The notes beneath the pieces are model-generated. The model saw only the letters and a program-made list of their open reading frames with translations. It was not told the origin of the DNA and made no database searches. A program made the position numbers and the translations under genes. Below, in pieces: positions 35,185 to 45,030 of a stretch of 64,000 nt of DNA (position 1 is the stretch's first letter; each line of letters begins with the position of its first letter). Origin of the DNA: CAVXGU01 sp963761615 (GTDB lineage: Bacteria > Acidobacteriota > Vicinamibacteria > Vicinamibacterales > CAVVIG01). The stretch is taken from NCBI GenBank assembly GCA_963761615.1, contig CAVXGU010000002.1, positions 1 through 64,000 on the forward strand. Reading direction: 5' to 3'.

Positions 35185-38056
35185 CGCCCACGTAGTCCTT
35201 CCGGCAGACGGCGCCGTAGCTGCAGAAGCTGCACAGGAACACGTCGGTCGGCGTCGGCGGGAAGTGTCCCGCCTCGACGCCGTCGACGGCCGTCAGGAAC
35301 CGCTCCTGCGCCTCGGCGAGCACCTTGTCGCGATCCGACCGCGCCGTGAACAGCGGCACGACGCGGCGCGGTCCGCGGAAGGTGACGTACGCCGCTTCGC
35401 CGAGCGTCCACCGTCCGCCCAGCGTCTGTTCCGCGCACAGCCCGTAAATCGGCAGCTGCAGCGCGCGGGACTTCGACGGCGCCGTCGACAGCTTGTAGTC
35501 GATCAGCCGGAACGTGCCGTCGGCCAGCAGGTCCACGCGATCGGCGACCCCTCTGACCTCGACCGTCCTCTCGCCTGACGGTCCCTGGAAAACGAACGGT
35601 CCCTTGAGGGGATACTCGAGACGGCGCTCCTTCACGGGCACCGGCCGCTCGGCCTCCATGCGGAAGACGGCGTCGGCGAGGCCGGGCGCGACCGACGATC
35701 CGAGAAACCGCGTCCGCTCGATGGCGGCTTCGGTCTCCGACAGCCGCGCGAGGTGCGGCTCGACGATCCGCTCGAAGAGCGTGTGCGCCTCGTCCAGCGT
35801 CTCCGGGGTGATGGCGCCGCGGCCCGCCCGGTCCCATTCCTCGAAGAAGTTCTCGAAGACGGCGTGAACGAGCTGGCCCTGACGCCGCGGATCCATCACC
35901 TCCTCGTCGTCGGGCTCCTCTTCCAGCCTGAGGACGTGGCGGGCGTAGTACTTGAACGGGCACTGCAGGTAGGTCTCGAGCGCGCTGACCGAGACGGGGC
36001 GGGGCTCCTGACCGCCGGCTTCGCCGTGATAGCGCGGATCGGCGGAGGCCGTCCGTCCGAGCCGCAGCTCCGCCCAGGTCCGCGGCGGCCCGTCGAGGCC
36101 GTCGAGGACCGGCGGCGCGATCGACAGACGCTCCTCCTCGAAGAGGCGGGCGCTCGTCAGGATCGGACGCACCTCCACGCCGAGTCCCGCCCCCGGCGCT
36201 TCCTCGACGAGCGCCGACGGCTCGACCAGCGCCTCGTCGTCCAGCGTGAAGGTGGAGAGCTCGAGCCGGCGCGTGGGCGACCGCAGCAGGTCGACGAACG
36301 CGGCCAGCTCGGCGCCGCGGCGATCCGCCTCCGACGGCCACCCGAGGGCGGCCAGCAGACCCGGCGGATAGAAGATGTTGCGCCGCTGGCGCTCCGGCCA
36401 TTCGCCCTGGATGAGCCCGACGACGAACAGGTCCGCGACCGCGGCGTAGCGCGCCGCCTGGGCGTCCACGAGCTGCAGCCCGGCGTCTCCGCTCTCGGGC
36501 ACGAACGTCTCTTCTTCGATCCAGCGCCGCAGCTCGGCGACGACGGCGTCGATGGTCGAGTCGGGGTCGCCGTGCTCGGCGTACGCCGCGCCGAGGTCCC
36601 GGAGGACGCCGGCGAGCGTGGCGCGCGCCCGGGCCTGGCGGTCGTCGACCGGCGTGACGTGCGCGTCGAGAAATCGAGAGAACCGGTCCAGGTGCACCGA
36701 CAGCGGCGCGGCATCGCGCAGCGGCGCCAGCTCCTCGGCCGCCTCGAGAACCGCGTGGCAGGCGGGCCGCGCCGTCTCGAACAGGGCGTGCCGGTCGGCC
36801 GACTCGTCCTCGCCGTCCGCGGCGATCTGCCGAAGGCGGTCGATCTCGCCGAGGTAGCGCGACTCGCTGAGCACCCGATCGAGGGCGGCCACGGCGGCGC
36901 GCGTCACCTGCCGGCCCGGCCGGCTCCACTCGAAGTGCGGCGATCGCAGCAGCGCGACGGCGGCGGGACGCGCGAACGAGGACAGCACGAACTCCGCCAC
37001 GAGATCCACGGCGGCGACGAACGGCTCGCTCGCCAGCGGCAGCGCGTCGTGCGTCTGGTACGCCACGCCCGCGTCGGTGAACACCTTCCCGGCGAGATAG
37101 AGGTACGGCAGGGGCCGACGAAACGCGACGGCCGCCGGGGCCGGGTCGGTCGCCGCGCGTCTGGCCACCGCGACCAGCTCTTCCTCGCGGTCGCGCCTGA
37201 CGAATGCCAGGCTCGGCTCGTCGGCGGCGGGCACGGACCAGACGGGGGCTTCCCAGGGGCCCGCGACGCCGAAGGCCTCGGCATCGGCCTCGCTCAGACC
37301 GGGGAGCCAGTCGTGCACCCGCTGATGGAATCCGGACGCCAGCGTCCCGGTCGTGGTGACGATGTCGATCGCCTCGAGGCCGGGGAGGCGGGTCAGCAGA
37401 TCGAAGTCGGCGACGAACAGGCCGTCGGGGTCGGCAATCCAGTCGCCGACCGTGATCACCACGTGCCGGACCGGATCGGGCGACGCGGTCGCCACGAGCC
37501 GCTCGCGCAGCCCGTGTTCGTCGAGCGCCCCGGCCCGCTCGAGGCGATCCTGATAGGCGCGAAATGCGGCGGCGAGAAAGCGCGTCTGGCGGAGCATGCG
37601 CTCGGCGCCGCGGTCGTCCGGGTTGCCGGAGAGGCTCTCGACGATCAACTCCTCGAAGCGATCGACGGACTGCCGCTGGCGGCGCAGCTGATCGTAGAAG
37701 CGCAGCATCTCGGCGACGAGGCCGGGACGCAGGGCGAACGGCGGCTCGACACCGGACTCGGCCGCGACCCGCGAGGCCGCACGGATGGCCGCCTCGCGCG
37801 CGTAGGGCGTCAGGCGCCCGGGCGGCGGCGACAGGCGGCTCTGGAGCCGGTCGTAGAACTGATCGCGAGTGACGAGGTCGGGCCACGGCGCGTCCGGATG
37901 CGTTCGCCGGAGCTGGCGCGCCGCGCTGCGGTTCGGCACGACGACGAGCCGGGCGCCGGCCGGCGGATCCTCGGCCAGGGCGAGCCGCGTCGTCAGGCGG
38001 CGAAACGTCTGGAGATCCGGAACCCGGACGAGCCGCGTCCGGCGCGGTGTGATCAC
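35174..38056 (-). CDS. addB: AddB-like helicase-nuclease subunit with Fe-S nuclease domain
   Basis: This 960-residue protein is a degenerate UvrD-like helicase fold followed by a C-terminal PD-(D/E)XK nuclease with the active-site strand FRLIDYKLS (about 850-858). The AddB Fe-S staple is present: Cys699 in TYLQCPFKYYA, then Cys942, Cys945 and Cys951 in CSFCSYGAVC. With AddA it would resect double-strand breaks for recombination. The start GTG at 38056 overlaps the stop of the upstream gene (GTGA) once that gene's frameshift is corrected. As sequenced, the two genes read as one long frame. Confidence 0.88.
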   Translation of the reverse strand: MITPRRTRLVRVPDLQTFRRLTTRLALAEDPPAGARLVVVPNRSAARQLRRTHPDAPWPDLVTRDQFYDRLQSRLSPPPGRLTPYAREAAIRAASRVAAESGVEPPFALRPGLVAEMLRFYDQLRRQRQSVDRFEELIVESLSGNPDDRGAERMLRQTRFLAAAFRAYQDRLERAGALDEHGLRERLVATASPDPVRHVVITVGDWIADPDGLFVADFDLLTRLPGLEAIDIVTTTGTLASGFHQRVHDWLPGLSEADAEAFGVAGPWEAPVWSVPAADEPSLAFVRRDREEELVAVARRAATDPAPAAVAFRRPLPYLYLAGKVFTDAGVAYQTHDALPLASEPFVAAVDLVAEFVLSSFARPAAVALLRSPHFEWSRPGRQVTRAAVAALDRVLSESRYLGEIDRLRQIAADGEDESADRHALFETARPACHAVLEAAEELAPLRDAAPLSVHLDRFSRFLDAHVTPVDDRQARARATLAGVLRDLGAAYAEHGDPDSTIDAVVAELRRWIEEETFVPESGDAGLQLVDAQAARYAAVADLFVVGLIQGEWPERQRRNIFYPPGLLAALGWPSEADRRGAELAAFVDLLRSPTRRLELSTFTLDDEALVEPSALVEEAPGAGLGVEVRPILTSARLFEEERLSIAPPVLDGLDGPPRTWAELRLGRTASADPRYHGEAGGQEPRPVSVSALETYLQCPFKYYARHVLRLEEEPDDEEVMDPRRQGQLVHAVFENFFEEWDRAGRGAITPETLDEAHTLFERIVEPHLARLSETEAAIERTRFLGSSVAPGLADAVFRMEAERPVPVKERRLEYPLKGPFVFQGPSGERTVEVRGVADRVDLLADGTFRLIDYKLSTAPSKSRALQLPIYGLCAEQTLGGRWTLGEAAYVTFRGPRRVVPLFTARSDRDKVLAEAQERFLTAVDGVEAGHFPPTPTDVFLCSFCSYGAVCRKDYVGDVG

Positions 38057-39439
38057 GGGAGCTGTGGCCGCTCGAGCATCGCCTGGATCTCGGGTGCGCG
38101 CCTGGCCGCCGAGCATGAGCGCGCCGGCGGCGGCCGACGACGCGTCCCATGCGCGCGTCATGTCGCCCGACAGGGTCGCCTCGTGGCGGATGCGGGCGGC
38201 GTTCCCGGCGAGGTTCGCCGCGCTCAGGAGCAGCGCGTGAGCGCCGACCAGCTCCTGCGGGGGCGTGACGGACGCGACCAGCTCGCGGATCTGGTCGACC
38301 TGCTTCTCGACCGACACGAGCCGCGCCGGCGGCGTGCCGGCGAGATCCTTGATGTCCTCGAGCGCCTTGTCCACCTGCGTCAGGAGCGCGAGCGGCAGCT
38401 TCATCCTCGAGGTGTAGGACCGGTACGTCGGCAGGCGCAGGGTCCAGCGGTCGCGCATGAGCTGGAGCCGGCGGGCCGCGTCGAGCTGGGCGCTCACGTC
38501 CGCGATGAGCGCCTCGACCACGGCGGGCCGTTCATGCCCCAGCGCGGCGTCGCGCTGGCGCACGCGGGTGAGGATCCACTCGAGGCCGCGCACGTCGGCA
38601 CGGCGGGCGGCCGTGCGCGCGCGGGGCGCGTAGTCGTCCACGACCGCCTGGTAGCTCCGATCGAGCGTTCGCTCCCGGTCGAGCATGTTGCCGGCCTGGC
38701 GGCGGGTCGTCTCCACCCACTCGGCCGGGAGCGCGTCGGCCCTGGCGTCGAGCCGGTCGATGGCCGCCGAAAGCAGCGACTCGCGCTCGACCGGGACGTC
38801 GGACAGCCGCGCCGCGACGAGCACCTGCGCGATGGACTCCTGGAGCGTCGGCGGCGACTGCACCGGCTCGACGACGGGGGGCGCGCCGGCGTAGGCCGAC
38901 AGCTTGAGATCGAACGTCCCGTCGCCGTTCGACGCATGGAGATCGGCGATCGCATCGTCGAGCATGCCGAGCATCTGGCGCACGTCGGCCGCGCGGAAGT
39001 TGTAGTGCGTGCGCGGCCAGTCGGCGAGCGTCCGGCGGGCGGACTCGACGATCTTCAGACGGCTGGCGGCGTCGGGCGCGAACGCGATGGCGTTGAGGGT
39101 CGTGGCGACGTCGTTGGCCAGCACGGCGTAGTCGTCTTCCGCGCGCGTGGCCAGGTAGTGATCGGCGCGAGCCGAGTAGGCGTACTGATCGGTCCGGGGC
39201 CAGTTGACGAGGTCGGCGGCCAGATCGACCAGCTGGAGCGGCGCGTCCGGTCCCGTGCCCGTCCTGATCGAGAAGACGGCGCGATCGCCCACCCGTGCGA
39301 CCTCGCCGAAGCTGACGAGCGTGCTGCCGTCCTTCAGGAACACGCGAAAGAGCGTGGCAGCGTCGGCGGCAGACGCCGCGCGAGGCGCGGCGAGCAGGCT
39401 GCACACCGCCGCCGCGATCACCGCCACTCGCCTGATCAT
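38053..39439 (-). CDS. Secreted protein of unknown function, apparent frameshift near its 3' end
   Basis: A clear signal peptide (MIRRVAVIAAAVCSLLAAPRAASAAD) opens a roughly 460-residue, mostly helical protein. An early beta segment (FRVFLKDGSTLVSFGEVARV) resembles a small SH3-like domain. The sequence as given runs in frame into AddB. Removing one base near 38107 gives a C-terminus APEIQAMLERPQLP and a TGA overlapping the addB GTG, the normal coupling for an operon. No enzyme family is recognised. It is the first gene of the addB-addA unit. Confidence 0.7.
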
Positions 39440-39536
39440 TGAGGATTCAGCGTACGTTCCGCCTTCAGCGACGTCAAGCGAGCGCGCGGTCGATCGCCGG
39501 CTGTGGAAAAGCTGTGGACGAACCGTCGATTTCCTG

Positions 39537-39564
39537 TTGACGAAGCGACACACGAAGTTATTCT
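39537..39564 (+). promoter_or_regulatory. Possible sigma-70 promoter
   Basis: TTGACG (39537-39542) and TATTCT (39559-39564) are separated by 16 bp and point towards the small gene at 39705. It is a sequence match only. A second candidate -10, TACAAT, lies at about 39655. Confidence 0.4.
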
Positions 39565-39704
39565 TGAACGCCGGCAGAGACGGGAGCCGCCGCGCGCGCG
39601 GGTTGTGGACGCGGCTTTCGTACACCCCTTCGCTTGATCGTGCCCACCGGCCGCGTACAATCGGCGGCGTTTTCCTTAATCCGGTTTCTTCACTCCCAAC
39701 ACCC

Positions 39705-39923
39705 TTGTCCGCCGCCGTACATCGCTTCGAAGAGTCCATCGGGGGACGGCTGTACGTCATCGAGGTCGCCGCGGTGTCGGCGGATCGCTGGCGGGCCCGG
39801 ATCGTCCGCCTCCCGGGCGTGCCAGCGGCGCTCATGCCGTTCTACGGCAGCACACCGGATGAAGCGGCGGGGCTGCTCAGCGACTGGCTGACAAAGGCGC
39901 ACCAGCGGGTCACCACCCCCTGA
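39705..39923 (+). CDS. Small protein of unknown function
   Basis: This 72-residue protein has the pattern of a small antiparallel sheet followed by a helix (SIGGRLYVIEVAAVSADRWR, then TPDEAAGLLSDWLTKAHQ). The TTG at 39705 is the only usable start in frame after the upstream gap. It ends 22 bp before the S9 hydrolase gene and may be cotranscribed with it. No family is recognised. Confidence 0.5.
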   Translation: MSAAVHRFEESIGGRLYVIEVAAVSADRWRARIVRLPGVPAALMPFYGSTPDEAAGLLSDWLTKAHQRVTTP

Positions 39924-39932
39924 GGTCCGGTG

Positions 39933-39938
39933 TAGCAT
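39933..39938 (+). promoter_or_regulatory. Putative -10 element of the S9 hydrolase gene (leaderless start)
   Basis: TAGCAT lies seven bases before the ATG at 39946, with no Shine-Dalgarno sequence between them. Confidence 0.4.
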
Positions 39939-39945
39939 TGAACGT

Positions 39946-41001
39946 ATGACGCGGGCCGCACGCCGGGTCCTCGCGACGTTCCTCCTTCTTCTTCCCGCCA
40001 TTTCGCTGCTCGGGCAGGCCGTCGAGCCGACGGCCAGCGACTTCGGGCAGATGCGCGAGCGGCAGGCCGCCACCGACCAGACGTGGCGGGAGGCCAGCGA
40101 GGGCTACATGCGGATGGAGAAGATCTCCTACCGCAGCCGCGTGGGCGACCTCGACATTCCGGCGTTCGTGTTCCGCCCGCTCGCGCCCGCCCGCCGGCAC
40201 GAGCGCGCCGCGCTCGTGTGGGTGCACGAGGACATCCGCGGGCACCTGTACGAGCACTACATCCCGTACATCCGCGAGGCGACCGCGCGAGGCTACGTGG
40301 TGATCGCGCCCGAATACCGGGGCAGCATCGGCTACGGGCGCGACTTCTACGACGCGATCGACTACGGCGGCGCCGAAGTCGACGATGTGGTGACGACCGT
40401 GGACGTGCTGAAGCGGAACTATCCCGAAGTCGATCCCGCGCGGATCGGGGTCATCGGGTGGAGCCACGGCGGGATGATCACGCTGCTCGCCATCTTCCGG
40501 AATCCCGGGCTGTTCCGCTCGGCGGCGGCGCTCGTGCCCGTGACGAACCTGTTCCAGCGCCTGGCCTGGAAGGGCGAGGAGCAGCAGCGCGAGCTCATCG
40601 ATCCGCAGAACCGGCTGGGCGGCCTGCCGGCCGACCGTCGGGAGGTCTACAAGGAGCGATCGCCGATCTACGGCGTCGACAAGCTGGACATCCCGCTGCT
40701 CGTGCACATGGCGCGCAACGACCAGGACGTGAACATCGAGGAGGGCATGCAGCTCATCGACGCGCTGCGCGCCAGGAAGCCGGACCTCGCCGAAACCAAG
40801 GTCTACGACGATCCGCCGGGCGGCCACATGTTCGAGCGCCGGGTGGATCCGCTCACCTGGCAGCCGGCGAACACGCCCGAGCAGGTGGACTCGTGGAACC
40901 GGATCTGGGCCTTCTTCGCCCGGACGCTGGCCGTGCCCGGCACCGCGGCGAAGTCGACGCCCACGGCCGCGGCGGCCGCGGCAGCCGCTCCGGCGCGTTG
41001 A
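39946..41001 (+). CDS. Secreted S9-family peptidase / dienelactone-hydrolase-like alpha/beta hydrolase
   Basis: A signal peptide (RRVLATFLLLLPAISLLGQA) precedes a prolyl-oligopeptidase-type hydrolase domain. The nucleophile is Ser in IGWSHGGM, the acid is Asp in ARNDQDVN and the base is His in DPPGGHMFE. The oxyanion segment is PEYRGSIGYGRDFYDAIDYG, typical of the S9C/acylaminoacyl-peptidase type. No beta-propeller domain is present. The Ala-rich tail is probably unstructured. It is probably periplasmic; the substrate is unknown. Confidence 0.85.
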   Translation: MTRAARRVLATFLLLLPAISLLGQAVEPTASDFGQMRERQAATDQTWREASEGYMRMEKISYRSRVGDLDIPAFVFRPLAPARRHERAALVWVHEDIRGHLYEHYIPYIREATARGYVVIAPEYRGSIGYGRDFYDAIDYGGAEVDDVVTTVDVLKRNYPEVDPARIGVIGWSHGGMITLLAIFRNPGLFRSAAALVPVTNLFQRLAWKGEEQQRELIDPQNRLGGLPADRREVYKERSPIYGVDKLDIPLLVHMARNDQDVNIEEGMQLIDALRARKPDLAETKVYDDPPGGHMFERRVDPLTWQPANTPEQVDSWNRIWAFFARTLAVPGTAAKSTPTAAAAAAAAPAR

Positions 41002-41050
41002 CCGCTACGAGCAAGGCCGCGTACAATCGAAGGTCACCTCAGTCCAGAGT

Positions 41051-41126
41051 GGGCCAGTAGCGCAGTTGGGAGCGCGCATGAATGGCATTCATGAGGTCAC
41101 GGGTTCGACTCCCGTCTGGTCCACCA
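41051..41126 (+). tRNA. tRNA-Ala, anticodon GGC
   Basis: The 76-nt cloverleaf has acceptor arms GGGCCAG/CTGGTCC, an anticodon stem CATGA/TCATG around the loop ATGGCAT (anticodon GGC), a T-arm ACGGG-TTCGACT-CCCGT and an encoded CCA end. It stands between the S9 hydrolase gene and the HEAT gene. Confidence 0.96.
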
Positions 41127-41297
41127 TTTCTTCTTCTTCTTCCGCTCGCCTGACACCCCCGCTCGTCGGCCTTTTGGCTCTGGGCTCCCGGCTCCCGGCA
41201 GATCACGCGTAAGCCCCGCGTCTTTTGAGGCTTAGAGTCCACAGCCGTAGGCGTGGCTCTTGCCTACCAACGGTGATCAGCCGAGAAAACAGGCTGA

Positions 41298-43493
41298 TTG
41301 CCCGTGGCTGATTACAAATCTGAACCGACCGTCGACAACTCTGCAACGAGGGCCCAGATGCGGCCGGACGACTTCCCGGCCGTCGAACGGTTCCTGCAGC
41401 TCCTGGCGCGGGCGACGCTGCAGTGCCACACGTACCCCCTGCACAGCCCCCTCTGCACGGAGGCGATCGCCACGTGCCACTCGGTGCTGAGCTCGCTCGA
41501 GCGCCGCGATCGCGTGACGGTCCGCGTCGCGCCGCGGGAGCTGATCGTCGACGAGGTCGGCGTCGGCGCCGGCTCGCTCGTCGAGAACGAGCTGACGCGG
41601 CGGCTCCGTCGGGCGCAGGTCCAGGGGCTCGACATCGACCGCGCGGCGACGCCGCGACACCTGCTGCGCTTCTGCGCCGACATCATCCGGTGCGACGGCG
41701 CGGGCGCGGATCAGCCGACGCTCGCCGACGTGCTCGCCGAGCACGGCATCGACACCATCGAGCCGGTCATGGCCTACCGGCCGGCGGTCGTGAACGTGGG
41801 CACCCCGGCGCCGGTGCGATCGGATCTGCTCGCGCACGAGCAGCAGCGGCGTCAGGCGCTCGACGCGAGCGGCCCGGTGGACTACCTCTATCCACCCGAC
41901 AAGGGATGGGTCCGGCTGGACCCGGCCTCGCCGCTCGACCAGGTCTCGCTGACGGACCTGGCGATCCTCGTGGACAGTCCCGCGGAGCTCGCCGGGATTC
42001 TGCTGCGGCTCACCGACGAGGACGCGGCGAAGTCGGAGGCGAGCACGAGCGCGCTCGAGCGGAAGTTCGGCGACGTCACGATGCTGTTCTCGGCGCTCGA
42101 GCCGAAGCTCGCGCGCGTGATGTTCGCGCGCCTGGCGAACGCCGTCCTCGCCCTCGACCCGGACCGCCGCAAGGATCTCCTGCGCCGGACCATCCTGCCG
42201 GGGCTGCTCGACGGGCAGGCCACGGGGGCCGTGCTGCAGGACTTTCCGGACGGCGACCTGGCCGACTCGCTCTGCCTGCTGCTCGAGCTCGAGACGGCCG
42301 CGCCGCAGGTCCTGACGGCCGCGCTCGCGCGCCTCGATCTGCCCGCGGAACGGCGCGAGACGGTGCTGCCCCTCATCGATCGCAAGCTGCAGGTCGGCCC
42401 TGGCGCCGACGAGCCGGACGCGGGCCACGAGAGCGGGCACAGCGCCGACCGCCTGGCGAAGCGGCTCGTGCAGGTGGAAGCGGCCGCCGGCAAGGACTTC
42501 TCCGAGTTCTCGGCGTTCGATCTCTCGCTCGACGGCGAAGCCCGCGCGGCGATCGACGCGATGCGCGAGGTGCTCGGCGCGACCGACGTGCCGACCGTCA
42601 GGCTGCAGTGCCTCTCGCGGCTCGTCCGCCTCGAGCCCAACCCGGGCGAAGCCGAGGCGCTGTTGCGGCGGGCGCTCGCGCTGATGGGCGAGCTGCTCGA
42701 TCGCGAGCGCTGGGACGATCTCGCCGCCTGGGCCTCCAGCTTCCGGCAGCTCGCCGCGGATCTGGCGGACCAGCACCCCGACGTCGCGGATGCGATCCTG
42801 CAGTCGCTCGCCGCGTTCCTGGGCGAGCCCCGATCGGCCCTGCTGGTCCGCCTCTACGAGCAGGACGGCCGCAGCCGCGAGATCGCCAGCCGCCTCGTCG
42901 AGGCGTTCGGCACGACGGCCGTGCCCGGTCTCGTCGCGCTCCTCGACGGCAAGCCGTCCACGAAGACCCAGCAGGCGACCGCGCTCCTCTGCGACCACGC
43001 GCGCCTCGTCGCACCCGCGCTGGCGGACGCCCTCGCCGGCGCGACCGCGGCGAAGCAGCGCACGATCCTCCGGATCCTGGGCTTCGCGGGGTCCGGGTAC
43101 GAGGGCACGATCGCGAGCGCGCTCGCCGGCGACGACGAGCAGACGTGCCGCGAAGCGATGCGGGCGCTCGCGCGCATCGGATCGGCGCAGGCGGCCGCGC
43201 TCGTCCTGCGGCAGCTCGAGGCGGGGCCCGCGGCCCGCCGCGCCGCCGCCGAGGAGTCGCTCTGGCACTTTCCGCCGGCGCGCGCCGCGGCGCAGCTCCG
43301 GCAGCTCCTCGGCAGCCGCGACTTCGTCCTGCAGCATCCGAAGACGGCGGCGCGCCTGCTCGATCGCGCCGGCCACACGGGCACGCGCGGCCTCGACGAG
43401 GTGCTCGCGGGACTCGAGGGCCTTCGCTTCCGCTTCTGGAATCCGGGGTTGGTTCGCGTCGCGCTGAAGGCGCGGGAGCTCAGAGCGAGATGA
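41298..43493 (+). CDS. HEAT-repeat protein
   Basis: This 731-residue protein has no signal peptide. Its C-terminal third is made of alpha-helical HEAT-like repeats (for example VPGLVALLDGKPSTKTQQAT and EAMRALARIGSAQAAALVL). The N-terminal 130 residues resemble the N-terminal region of the HD-GYP protein encoded next (both are short helical domains followed by a beta segment and a leucine-rich helix). It overlaps that gene by 4 bp, so the two proteins likely act together. It has no catalytic motif and is probably a scaffold. Confidence 0.75.
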   Translation: MPVADYKSEPTVDNSATRAQMRPDDFPAVERFLQLLARATLQCHTYPLHSPLCTEAIATCHSVLSSLERRDRVTVRVAPRELIVDEVGVGAGSLVENELTRRLRRAQVQGLDIDRAATPRHLLRFCADIIRCDGAGADQPTLADVLAEHGIDTIEPVMAYRPAVVNVGTPAPVRSDLLAHEQQRRQALDASGPVDYLYPPDKGWVRLDPASPLDQVSLTDLAILVDSPAELAGILLRLTDEDAAKSEASTSALERKFGDVTMLFSALEPKLARVMFARLANAVLALDPDRRKDLLRRTILPGLLDGQATGAVLQDFPDGDLADSLCLLLELETAAPQVLTAALARLDLPAERRETVLPLIDRKLQVGPGADEPDAGHESGHSADRLAKRLVQVEAAAGKDFSEFSAFDLSLDGEARAAIDAMREVLGATDVPTVRLQCLSRLVRLEPNPGEAEALLRRALALMGELLDRERWDDLAAWASSFRQLAADLADQHPDVADAILQSLAAFLGEPRSALLVRLYEQDGRSREIASRLVEAFGTTAVPGLVALLDGKPSTKTQQATALLCDHARLVAPALADALAGATAAKQRTILRILGFAGSGYEGTIASALAGDDEQTCREAMRALARIGSAQAAALVLRQLEAGPAARRAAAEESLWHFPPARAAAQLRQLLGSRDFVLQHPKTAARLLDRAGHTGTRGLDEVLAGLEGLRFRFWNPGLVRVALKARELRAR

Positions 43494-44884
43494 CCACACC
43501 AGCCACGCCGACCGCCGGACCGCTCGATCCCATGCCCGTGCTCAAGGCGTTCGCCGGCCTGCGGCGGCTCGCCGGCACCTATCCCGCCGGGCACCCGATG
43601 ATCGGGCAGAAGCTCGCCGAGCTCGACGACCTGATCAAGGAGCACCTGCGCCTCGGTCCGGAGCTGCGCATCGACATCGTCCGCGGCACCGTGCACCTCG
43701 ACGGCGTCTCGTGCGGGACGCCGGATCTGGCCGGCGAGCAGCTGCTGCGGGAGCTCACCGCCCTCGGCATCGACAGCCTCTACGTCCAGGAAGGCGTCGG
43801 GGCCGACGAGCTGCTGGCCGTCGCCCAGTTCCTGTGGCAGCCGCGCGACGCGGACGAGCCAATCGCCGCCCAGCTCGCGCGCCTCGACGTGCGGCACGTC
43901 AGCCTCGGGCGCCTGCTCCCGATCGACACGCGCTGGCACGCGCGCCAGTGGCCCGACGCGCCCACCGGCCGCCTCGACCCGTCGTACGCCGAGTCGCTCG
44001 CGCTCATGCAGCAGACCTTCGAGTCGACCTCCGCGGGCAAGCCGCTCAGCGCGGTCACGATCGGCGAGCTGGTGCAGCTGCTCATCTGCCGCGTGGCCAA
44101 GAGCCACGCCGCCCTCGCGCAGATCCTCGCCGTCAAGCAGTACGAGAACCTGACCTACTGTCACTCGGTCAACGTCGCGATGCTCAGCCTGCTGCTCGGC
44201 CGCCAGCTCGGCTTCGGCGAGAGCGACCTGGCCACGCTCGTCGAGGCCGCGCTGCTGCACGACATCGGCAAGACCCGCATTCCCCTCGACATCGTCCGGA
44301 AGCCGGGCGCGCTGACGAAGCACGAGCGCGCCCTGGTCGAGGCACACACGACGTTCGGCGCGGAGATCCTGATGCAGACCGACGGCATCGGACCGCTCGC
44401 GCCGATCGTGGCGCTCGAGCACCATCGCAGCGTGAAGGGCAGCGGCTACCCCGACCTGGGCGGGGCGGTGCCCCACCTGTTGAGTCAGATCGTGTCGGTC
44501 GCCGACATCTACGAGGCCATGACCGGCGCGCGGTCCTATCAGGACCCGATGCTGCCCGAGCGCGCGTGCCTCGTGCTCGCCCGCCTCGCGGGCGAGAAGC
44601 TGAACACCGCGCTCGTCAAGACGTTCGTCAACGGCATCTCCTTCTTCCCGCTGGGCTCGCTCGTCCGGACCAGCCGCGGAGAGATCGGGATCGTCGTCGC
44701 CACCAACAGCAGCGACCCGCTCCATCCCGTCGTGACGCTGCTCGCCGACGACCTGGTGGAGCCGGTCGGTCGCGTCGACACGGCAGCCCGCGACGCGGCC
44801 GGCGCGTACGAGCGGCACGTCATCGAGACCGTCCGCCCGCCGGCCGGACTCGATCTCGCCGTGCACTTCGGCGAAGCGGCGTAG
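43490..44884 (+). CDS. HD-GYP domain protein (cyclic-di-GMP phosphodiesterase type)
   Basis: The C-terminal half contains the HD-GYP domain with HDIGKTRIP (His at about residue 257), a HH pair in LEHHRSVKGSGYPDL and the GYP motif within it. Functional members hydrolyse cyclic di-GMP. The N-terminal 200 residues are an uncharacterised domain shared with the HEAT protein before it. No receiver or membrane segment is present, so the input is presumably the partner protein. All metal-site motifs seem intact. Confidence 0.88.
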   Translation: MTTPATPTAGPLDPMPVLKAFAGLRRLAGTYPAGHPMIGQKLAELDDLIKEHLRLGPELRIDIVRGTVHLDGVSCGTPDLAGEQLLRELTALGIDSLYVQEGVGADELLAVAQFLWQPRDADEPIAAQLARLDVRHVSLGRLLPIDTRWHARQWPDAPTGRLDPSYAESLALMQQTFESTSAGKPLSAVTIGELVQLLICRVAKSHAALAQILAVKQYENLTYCHSVNVAMLSLLLGRQLGFGESDLATLVEAALLHDIGKTRIPLDIVRKPGALTKHERALVEAHTTFGAEILMQTDGIGPLAPIVALEHHRSVKGSGYPDLGGAVPHLLSQIVSVADIYEAMTGARSYQDPMLPERACLVLARLAGEKLNTALVKTFVNGISFFPLGSLVRTSRGEIGIVVATNSSDPLHPVVTLLADDLVEPVGRVDTAARDAAGAYERHVIETVRPPAGLDLAVHFGEAA

Positions 44885-45030
44885 CGGGCTTCGACAGGCT
44901 TCGGGCTCTGGGCTTCGGGCTCCGGGCTCTGGGCTACAGCGTTTTCGAGATCGGTGTAGCCGCGGACCTTCAGGTCCGCCAATACGAAGCCGACCTGAAG
45001 GTCGGCCGCTCCAGCGAAACGAAAACCGCT
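44885..45030. repeat. Heptamer array and REPIN-like pair between convergent genes
   Basis: Heptamers (about 44898-44935) are followed by AGCGTTTTCGAGATCGGTGT and a REP pair (44957-45015: GTAGCCGCGGACCTTCAGG to CGGCCGCTCC). Confidence 0.8.

Noticed and set aside
39502..39521. Two DnaA-box-like sites (TGTGGAAAA, TGTGGACGA) as a replication origin
   Set aside because: Only two weak boxes, no AT-rich unwinding region and no dnaA, dnaN or gidA nearby.
35174..39835. A single 1,553-residue secreted AddB fusion protein
   Set aside because: A one-base correction near 38107 gives two normal genes with the usual 4-bp overlap, and the N-terminal 130 residues of the long frame lie before a clear signal-peptide start.
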